From: Fallopia convolvulus
Taxonomy: Eukaryota; Streptophyta; Magnoliopsida; Caryophyllales; Polygonaceae
Direction of reading: 5' to 3'
Assembly (NCBI GenBank): GCA_964016875.1
Contig: OZ024725.1
Coordinates: forward strand, 49,149,927-49,213,926
Length of the DNA: 64,000 bases
The notes beneath the pieces were generated by a model. The model did no database searches. It was not told where the DNA came from and saw only the letters and a program-made list of their open reading frames with translations. Each line of letters starts with the position of its first letter. The stretch's first letter is position 1. Below, in pieces: positions 55,637 through 64,000 of this stretch. The translations under genes were made by a program, and so were the position numbers.

Positions 55637-58600
55637 TTGCATACTAGAATGTTAGAGGAATTCGAAAGCCCAACTTCTGGGAAGAAGTTGGGTTTATTCG
55701 AAAATAGGAACAAATTACAGTTTTTATGCTTAGCGGAAACAAAGAGTGACATTCAACCTCACCCTAGTATAATTCGAAAATCAGGATTTAAAGAAATCAT
55801 CTTTTGTCCCTCTTTGGGTTCAAAAGGTGGTTTATGTTTACTTATTGGCAACAATACCTCTAATCAGGATTATGAATTAATTTATAAATCAACTTTAACT
55901 ATTATTTTGCAATATACAAAGTATGTCCGAAAATATCTTCTGGTTTTTGTATATGCTCCTTCTAGAGAATTGGAAAAAAAAATATTTTGGCCGAATTTAT
56001 CATCTATCTTATTAAATTTTAATCTACCTTTTATCCTAATTGGTGACTTGAATGATATATCCTCGTTAGATGACAAATATGGAGGACTTGTTCCATCTTC
56101 AATAAGATTTAATCGTCTACTTAGCTTCCAGAATAGTTTTGGACTTCTTGATGTTCAAACTTCTGGATTCCCGTTTACTTGGAGGAAGAGTTCTTCTGCT
56201 ATTCAAAATACTTTTGAACGACTTGATAGAATCCCAATTTCTCCGTATTTAGCAGGGTTATTTCCTGCGTTAGTTGTTCATCATCATCCTTTCACTACTT
56301 CTGATCATTGTTTAATATCATTTTCATTAGGAAGTTCTAAATCATTTTTGAAAATACCTTTTAGATTTGAGAATGGCTGGATGACTAAAGATTCGTTCCT
56401 TCCACTAGTTAAAAAAGTTTGGAGTTACCACTTATCTGGATCTTTTATGTTTCGAGTATCCATGAAATTAAATATTATGAAAAAGTATGCAAAAGTATGG
56501 GCAAAACATCATGTCAATAATAATTATGAACAATTAAAAATTTGTGAAAAACAACTTACAATCTGTATTACTTTATCATCCAAACCACACTACTATCATT
56601 ACAAAATTACAACGTCATCTAAATAAATATAATGCATTACTTGATTTTCAGCATTCTTTTTGGAAACAACGTGCAAAATTAACTCATCTGAAATTTTTTT
56701 GATAAAAATACAAAATATTTCCAAGCAGTTTCTAAAATCAGATCTTTTAAACAAAATATTTTATCATTTAAAACTCATGATGGCCATGTTATTTTCGATC
56801 ACATATCTATTTCAAAAAATATTACTTCAGAATTAGCTCATAGATTTACTCTTAATACATCTTGCTCTATGGAAGAGTCGGATTTAAATATTATCCCGAA
56901 ATTAGTCTCAGATTCAGATAATTTACTATTAGTATAAATGCCTTCAAATTCTGAAATTAAAAAAGCGGTTTTTAACTTGTCCCCAAATAAAACACCGGGA
57001 CCAGATGGGTTCCCTGCTGATTTTTTCCAAAAATATTGGTCTATTGTTGGATCTTCTATCTGTCTTGCTGCCAATGCCTTTTTCCATTCTGGTAATATGC
57101 TTAAATCTATTAACAAATCTTTTATTACTCTTATCCCTAAAAATTCCTCTCCTATAACTATTAATCATTTCCGGCTTATTAGTCTTTGTAATACTTTCTA
57201 TAAAGTTATTATAAAACTTTTAGCCAACCGTTTGTCAGATATATTGCCCAGATTAATTCATCCTCTTCAAGGGGCCTTTGTGAAATGTCGTCTTATTCAA
57301 GATAATTTTCTTATAGCACATGAGATATTTCATTCTTTTCATAAAAAGAAAAAAGGTAAACATGGTTGGATGGCTTTAAAATTAGATATGGAAAAAGCTT
57401 ATGATAAATTAGACTAGAACTTTATTAGACATATTCTTCTCAAATTTGGCTTTGATCCTAAATGGGTCAATCTTGTTATGACTTGTATTTCTACTTCTTC
57501 TCTATCTGTTCTTGTTAACAATGAGCCTGGTGATGAATTTGTTCCTCATTGTGGAATCCGACAAGGAGATCCTATTGCACCTTTTATTTTTGTTATTACA
57601 ATGGAATATCTTGCTAGATCTCTTCAATTGGAATCTACACTATCTACTAAACATGTTGGAATTAACCTAGTTAAGAATGGTTGTTGTTTACCTTTTCTAA
57701 GCTTTGTAGATGATACTCTTATTTTTGCTAATGCAACTCAGGATAATATGAATTTTATTAAAGATTTCCTTCATAAATTTACACGTATTTCTGGACTTTT
57801 GATTAATTATAATAAAAGTTCTTTCCAGGCATCTGCAAATATATCAAATCATACTTCAAACTCTTTAGCAAGTGTTCTTAATATTCAGGTCACTACTACT
57901 ATGGAAAAATATCTAGGAATTCCTATTCTTAAAGGACGTGTTCAAAATTCGATGTTTTCTGATTTACTTTCTAAACAAAATCAATCATTTTCTCAATGGA
58001 AGGCAAATTCAATTTCTCAAGCAGGTAGAGTTGTTTTGATTCAGTCAAACCTCTTAGGACAGGTAAATTATCTAATGCAAAGCTTTTTATTGCCTAAAGG
58101 AATTTGTGAGGAGATTGATAAAATTAATAAATGCTTTTTCTGGAATAAATTTGTTCCGAATCATCATCCTCTTTTAAGTTGGGATAAAATTTGTACTCCT
58201 AAAGAAAATGGTGGTTTGGGTTTACGAACAACTGAAAACATGAATATTGCTCTCCAAATGAAACTACTTTGGAAAATTATTTCTGAGCCACAGAATATAT
58301 GGGTTCGAATTATTACTCAAAAATACCTTGGCTCTTCTTCTATTCTACATTACCAAAAGAAATCTTGTTCATGGCAATTTGGTTGCTTGTTGAATATTAG
58401 AAACCGCTTTGATAAAGGTATCCATTGGTCCATTGGTAATGGTCATACCATTAACTTCTGGACTGATAAATGGATAGTAAATCATGACATACTTCCTTAT
58501 TTTGATAATGTCAATATCAATTTAAAAGTTTCCCATTTTATAACATCTCATAATACATGGAATATGAATGAATTAAGTCTTTACGTTCCACCTTATGTAG

Positions 58601-59798
58601 TTCAAATTATTTCTGATATCCGTATTCCATATTCTTCTTCGCCTGATAACATTGTTTGGCTTCCTGCCCCTGATGGTAATTTCTCTGTTTCCTCTACTTA
58701 TACTCTACTTACTTCTCAAATGCAAAATCTTTCTTCAGGCTTCTCTTGGATTTGGAAGATCAAAATTCCTCCAAAAATACAAAATTTCCTTTGGAAAGCT
58801 TGTATTGGTTGTCTCCCTACTACTGATCGATTAAATTATTTTTTAATTGTGTTCCTAGTATGTGCTCCCTTTGTGATAGTTCGGATGAAACTTTGAATCA
58901 CTTATTTTTCCTTTGTCCTTTTACTCAGTCTATGATAACTAAATTAGAATCAAAACTTAATACAACGTTTAATTTTGAATCTTCAGGAGGATTTAATGAT
59001 AATTTGATTTCTACTTTAAATTCAAATCAGAATAAAAATATCTTGTGCTTCCTTTGGTGGTATATTTGGGGCCATCGAAATGCTAAATTTTGTAATCTTG
59101 CGCGTCTTATTTCTAATTTAATTCCTCATGATTTAGCCTTTACTCAACATATGCAATGGAATTCGGCTAATTATTCCTTGGAAAATAAGACTCGTAAAAA
59201 AAACTTACCAAAGAGGAAAAATCATAGATCTTGGGTTAAACCACCTTTAGATTGGTATAAATTAAATTTTGATGCATCTAAGCAATCGAATTCGGCTACT
59301 TATATTGGATATCTAATTCGTGACCATAATAGTAAAATTTCACATTTTGATAAGAGACAAATGCAAGATATGTCAATTCTTAAAGCAGAAGCACTATCAC
59401 TATTACTAGGTGTTAAATACGCAAGCACACATAATATTTTAAAATTAATTATTGAAGGTGATAATCTTATTCTTATTAATTCTTTAAAAAACATTTGGAA
59501 AGTACCTTGGGAAATAGCGAAAATAATTGAAGATATTAGACTTTTTCTTTCGACAATACCTCATGTGTTGTTTTTTCATTGTTATAGGGATTGTAACTCG
59601 GCAGCAGATTTCTTAGCAAGAAAACATTTCAATCTTGATTATCTCAGATTAGAAGTTTCAAGATATACTCCTATTTTTACTCCATATTTTTCTCATTTAA
59701 ATCAGGTTTCTAATCAATGTAATATTAGTCCTTTATTGTTGGATTTCTTAAAGATCATCCGTTGTGATGATTTAGGTCAGCCTTGTAATGTAGGGTGA
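55637..59798 (+). pseudogene. LINE ORF2: endonuclease, reverse transcriptase, zf-RVT, RNase H (broken)
   Basis: APE-type endonuclease at ~55650-56340: NVRGI at the start, LCLAETKSD, FILIGDLNDISS, SDHCLISFSL near the end. RT at ~56950-57900: NKTPGPDGFPADFFQKYW, LKLDMEKAYDKLD, GIRQGDPIAPFIF, and the catalytic box FVDDTLIFA, where FADD is usual. zf-RVT at ~58740-58940: WIWKIKIPPKIQNFLWKACI, CSLCDSSDETLNHLFFLCPF. RNase H at ~59250-59640: LNFDASKQSN, KAEALSLLLGVK, DCNSAADFLARKH. Breaks include a frameshift near 56560, stops near 56701 and 56937, TAG at 57415 where Trp is expected, and a frameshift near 58850. Gene order is that of plant L1. Confidence 0.9.
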
Positions 59799-59842
59799 CT
59801 TAATGTTGGCTTATAATGAGCTAGTAGCTCATTTTTCAAAAA

Positions 59843-59858
59843 ACAAGCTCAAATAAAA
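59843..59858. repeat. Right target-site duplication of the LINE
   Basis: ACAAGCTCAAATAAAA, identical to 42775-42790. Confidence 0.85.
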
Positions 59859-60493
59859 TGGCAAACTAAAAGTCAATTTCTTTTCTGTTTTAAAGCTTCA
59901 TGCATTTAGTTTTGTATTTTACATGACATAAAATATTATATAATTTTTGTTTGGTAAATGATAAATGATTTTTTATTTGACTATAAGAAAATCAAATTAT
60001 TTTACAATCTATGTTTAATAAATAATTAATTTTGTACATGACTAATACAGGAATAAAAATTATCTACAAATATGTCCTAATAAATGATAAATTATTTTTA
60101 CTTGATTAAATGAAAATAAAAATATTCTACAATCCTAACCAAATAAATTATAATTCTTGATTACTAAGGAAATAAAAGAAAAAATAGTGTTAAATTATTT
60201 TTTATGTAAATAGAATGAAAACAGTGTCGAACGAATAAAGTCAAATAATTTGGGAATGTCCCAAATACCCTATTAAGTTGAATTGATTTATTATTAAAAA
60301 AATAAAATAAAAAATAAAAAAATTGATTGGAAAAATGTCCTAAATTTGAAAAAGCTCCTTATTTTTTTTTATCTTCCCTTTTCTATTTTGGAAAATAAAA
60401 TAGAGAATTTGTTAGAAGAAAAAAAAGTTCAAAATTCACCACAAGTTAAATTGTTTATCATGCACTTACAAAGCCTCACAATCAAATGTTGAT
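59859..60493. other. AT-rich intergenic DNA
   Basis: Contains loosely repeated words (AAATGATAAAT, AAATAAATTAT) that might be a decayed MITE. No clear ends. Confidence 0.4.
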
Positions 60494-60823
60494 GTGATAT
60501 ATAAAGTGGAATATGAGTTATTCTTTATTAAGATAAATTTTCATCCTCTTAATGGAACGGTATGTGTTGGATCCCAATTCGTAACTAACGCTAGACAGAT
60601 TGTTGAAGACAACGATCAGTTGACTAGGTTAAAGATGATAGTTGACAGCTCCAAAGAAAGTGGGATAGAAAGCAGCCACAACCGTCATTCCCCATCTCCT
60701 ACAACGTGGGTAGTGGACAACGATTGCTCGGGAGTCTTCAAAGGCAAGATACGTGGTTCCAGGGTAGTTGGATTTGGATGTGAATATACACAAAAAGCAA
60801 GGGGAAAGACATATTATGTATGA
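60494..60823 (+). pseudogene. Possible fragment of an En/Spm-type transposase C terminus
   Basis: A 109-codon frame includes DNDQLTRLKMIVDSS and a Gly-rich VFKGKIRGSRVVGFG that recalls the GKVRGxGxG segment of plant Ptta/En/Spm transposases. No flanking domain or element ends were found, so the assignment is weak. A second 66-codon frame at 60925-61125 has ordinary composition and may belong to the same remnant. Confidence 0.25.
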
Positions 60824-61248
60824 TCAGAAGAACAACAGAAAAACACTTTTCACTTGTAACCGATATCTGGGTGTATCTCAATCAATAGACAAAATGTTTA
60901 ACTTTTTATTTTCTCTTATCGATCTTGCTTGATAATTTCGATTATGACTCAAATATGGGACGTTTAATTACTTTAGTACTTTTCACCCAAAACAGTATGC
61001 AATCTCTAAGTCAGACCATCAACACCATCAGGGAAAGTCATAGCAACCTTGTCGGAATCATGCTCGTATCCCCCTTCATCGGAGTTGCCGGAACCGTTTC
61101 CGGCGTTGGGGGCGACTCATTATAATAACCCTCAATTTTTTATAATTATAAATAAAATATTAGAAAGTATTTTTTTATTTATAACAACATAAGTAACCAT
61201 GTCTTGATATAGTAAAAATATTTGTATAAGATTATAGTTTATAAAATA

Positions 61249-61277
61249 CTAGATATTATGCCCGTGCTACGCACGGG
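61249..61277 (-). mobile_element. Helitron 3' terminus
   Basis: On the minus strand a 7-bp hairpin (CCCGTGC-GTA-GCACGGG) is followed by CATAATAT, CTAG and host T (61248). The body should extend to higher coordinates, but its 5' end was not found. Confidence 0.6.
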
Positions 61278-64000
61278 TTAAAATTTTAATTTAAAATTTC
61301 TATCAAATAAGTGAATGATTATTGTTAGTTTAAAAAATGCTAAAAAGGAAAAATAAATAAATGTTTAACTATAAACTACTTAAATAAATAAGAGTAAATT
61401 CATAATATATGAAAAACTAAGATTGGGAAAATCAAAATAAAGCTTTCTTTAAAATCCCCTAACGTTATACATCCATAAAAATTATAAAAAATAAAAATTA
61501 TATCAATTCAAAATATATGAAGAAGAAAAATTTTACTTTTGATTTTGTAATATAAAAAACCATAATATTTTGTATTTTCTACAGTAGACTATGGGCATAA
61601 TAGTACCTTTTATTTCACGTTCTCAGAATAATTTTAGTTTTTATTGTATATTTCATTTAGATATCTTTTATACAATGCAACATGTATGAATTTTTGAAAT
61701 AAATTCCGAAAAGATTGAAAATATATTACAATCAAGTTTTGTCAAGTATCTAAATACAATTTCAAAAAGTATAGAAACAATCAAGTTTTTTTTTTGTTAA
61801 TTGGTATATAGAAAATGATACTTGTATAATTTGCACAATTCCTTCGCTTCACATGAAGAAAAGCTTCACTCAATGACTACAAACAACTTATTAGAATTGA
61901 TCGATTGGTTATTAATTAATAACAAAAAAAATCAAGTATGAAAATTTAAATTATTTGAGTGCTCTTATATCCATTTACAACATAACACTACTATGAAAAC
62001 ACACAAAAAATCTAAATTAACAAAATCATTTCCAAATGTAAATTAAAGGGGATCTTAAAGAATTAAACAAAAACATTGTAATGAGTTTGGACTTTGAAGT
62101 TGTGAGCCTATTAATCAAATTCAACCAATATATATTAGATTAAATTAGCTAAATATATTATATAGTTGAAAGAGAGCTTAATGAATTGATTGATAGAGTT
62201 TCCTAATTCTAAGGTGTATAGTATGAAGTATAATATGTTGATAGATCCATTATATTATGGTTTCATGATCATTTTCATACCATATATCTCTTATGTTGAT
62301 TTTTTTTTTCTTACTTCAGTTTAGTGGTTACTACCCATACTATATAGTTATTACTTGTACTAATGTAGAGATATAAGAACACGTATATTTCAAAGTATAA
62401 TATTAATGGACAACTAAAACTACAATGAAATAGATTTTGTTAAATAAATTGTCAAATGTGTAGTATACACCTGTGATCTATTTCATATGAACTTTGCATT
62501 GTGCATGAGTTTGAAGAATTTATTTTCAAGGGCATAAGAATTTAAAAAAAAAGCTGATTAAATAAATTGTTGAATTTAGTATACACAATAATTTTTCAAT
62601 ATAAACTAATAAACGTAGAGTAGTATATTCGTAATATTTTTACACACGATTAGAGCTTTAATACTTTTTTTTTCATGCTTTTGTGATCTTCCTTTGTAAT
62701 TCTTTCCCGTATAGCTTGACATAATATGTCATTACTTTAATAAAAACAAAGTCAGATTAAATTTTCATGATCTAGAAAATTTGCACAATAAAAAATGCAA
62801 ATAAATTATTTCTAAGATTTTAGATTACCTTTAATTCTCTTATTTCTCCGAAGTGTGCAAAATTTCCATGTATATGTACTCGTACCTCTGAATCTCTTTT
62901 TTTTTGTTGCAATATATAGTGACATTGTTGTTGGATATAAGCGCGCACATCGTAACAATTCCTTTTGTTGAATCTCTTCATCACTATTTTTGAATTTCTT
63001 TGGTAAATACTTTTGCCAAGGTTGATGCAAGTTCTGCATTCAAATGAAAATTAGAACAATAAAAAAAAATATTTGTAGAGAAAATTTTTGAGTAGAAAGA
63101 GAGGATGCATGAGTTGAATGTAATTTTTTTTTTGATGGATGAGTTGAATGTAAGTATGTTAATGGTTGTGGTACTAATAAGGTCAAGCCATAATTTATAT
63201 TAGCTTTTGAAAGGAAAATATATCTATCTATCTATAGGCAATATAAATGTACATCAATGTCATAAATAGAGTAAGTTATGTTTTGGTTGAAATTGAGTTG
63301 TACGTTACAAAAATTTTGGTAAAAGTTGAAAACGTATAGCTAAAACATTAATACTATAGCTAATTGCTAATATCCCGGTCAAAATAAATATATTATAAAT
63401 TATAACACTATTTTTAATATAAATATCACAAAGACTCTTGGCTTTAAAAATGATGAAAATCCAAAAAATATTTATTTTGGTCAAATAATGGTTACGATGC
63501 TAATTAGCAGTTCATTATTATTCTCATTCAAATCAAGAAACTTAATGCTAATTAATAAGGTATTTTGCCATAGGTTTTCTATAACGGACATGTATTTTGT
63601 GGGATTAAATTACATGTATTTAGGTGAAATGAAACAATGACAGTCTTAAATTGTGGGTTATCTCATTTTTTTTTGCGTTTGAAACGGGTTATTTTTTATG
63701 AAAGGAAATAGGGAGCCAACCGTTTGAGAGACTTTAATTGACATTATGCATATGATTCTGATTTCAATAATATTATAATTTGTTTATCAACTACTATTTT
63801 ACACTATAAATTATTATGAGATTGTTGTTATATACTTATATTTAAAACTTTTTTTATAATCACACTTTTTCTAATTTTTATCTCTTACTCACTAATAACA
63901 CAGTTTATGGTTATCCTACTCTAGAAAAGAAATAGTAACAAATTTTCATATTAATGTTCATGTAGTGTTATTTTTCTAAAGTCAAATGTATGAGCAATGA
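61278..64000. other. AT-rich intergenic DNA
   Basis: No gene supported. Part is probably the body of the Helitron whose 3' end is at 61249. A TATC microsatellite lies at 63218-63236. Frames of up to 75 codons are within chance. Confidence 0.45.

Larger units (their letters stand above)
42791..59842 (+). mobile_element. Full-length L1-type LINE carrying a nested CACTA transposon
   Basis: A 16-bp direct duplication flanks it. The 5' part (42791-43064) is pyrimidine-rich and resumes at about 51335 after the CACTA insert. Then come a long open hydrophobic frame (51544-53712), ORF1 (from 53584), ORF2 (55637-59798) and a short 3' tail ending CAAAAA next to the duplication. Without the insert it is ~8.8 kb, longer than the usual 5.5-7.5 kb of plant L1 elements, because of the extra ~2 kb before ORF1. 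ORF1 and ORF2 carry frameshifts and stops, so it is inactive. Confidence 0.85.

Overview
The window is nuclear DNA of a flowering plant, most likely a eudicot. It is AT-rich and holds three spliced host genes set in a dense, nested mass of transposable elements. Evidence for a plant is the meiotic HORMA gene ASY1, a plant SWI/SNF subunit, plant CACTA, LINE, Ty1/copia and Ty3/gypsy proteins, and Helitrons with plant-style ends. No prokaryotic operon, CRISPR array or rRNA was seen. Species was not determined.

Host genes. (1) 11057-16112, minus: ASY1/PAIR2-type HORMA-domain protein of the meiotic chromosome axis. I reconstructed 22 exons whose phases all agree (612 aa). (2) 29073-31421, minus: SWP73/BAF60-type SWI/SNF subunit with a SWIB domain, 2 coding exons, 539 aa. 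(3) 39881-42294, plus: three-finger C2H2 protein resembling ZNF511, 4 exons, 250 aa. All three look intact.

Layout. 1-8741: a gypsy gag scrap, a Tourist-like MITE, a 785-bp Helitron, and a broken copia element. A 3.3-kb gypsy solo LTR sits at the copia LTR/primer-site junction. 9019-10467: a MULE-type element with long inverted repeats and a 9-bp target duplication. 11-16 kb: ASY1. 16.7-20.4 kb: a putative TIR element carrying a tRNA-like gene and a ~207-bp tandem array, a Helitron 3' end and a small MITE. 20404-27576: a Ty3/gypsy element on the minus strand with one LTR, primer site, intact gag-protease, frameshifted RT-RNase H, and loss of the integrase core and 3' LTR. 29-31.5 kb: SWP73. 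32.5-36.7 kb: a 5'-truncated LINE split by an 829-bp hAT element and a 568-bp solo LTR. 39.9-42.3 kb: the zinc-finger gene. 42775-59858: a full-length LINE bounded by a 16-bp target duplication, with an 8.3-kb CACTA transposon inserted in its 5' region. The rest to 64000 is AT-rich intergenic DNA with a third Helitron 3' end.

Most unusual points: a ~2.2-kb almost uninterrupted hydrophobic reading frame upstream of, and in phase with, the start of the LINE ORF1; the nested LINE/CACTA structure; a structurally near-complete tRNA-like gene with a 6-nt anticodon loop inside a putative transposon; and, in ASY1, an ATG-only first exon, a 13-nt microexon and a GC-AG intron. The transposon proteins are mostly broken. 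The host genes do not form a pathway together, although ASY1 and SWP73 both act on chromatin.
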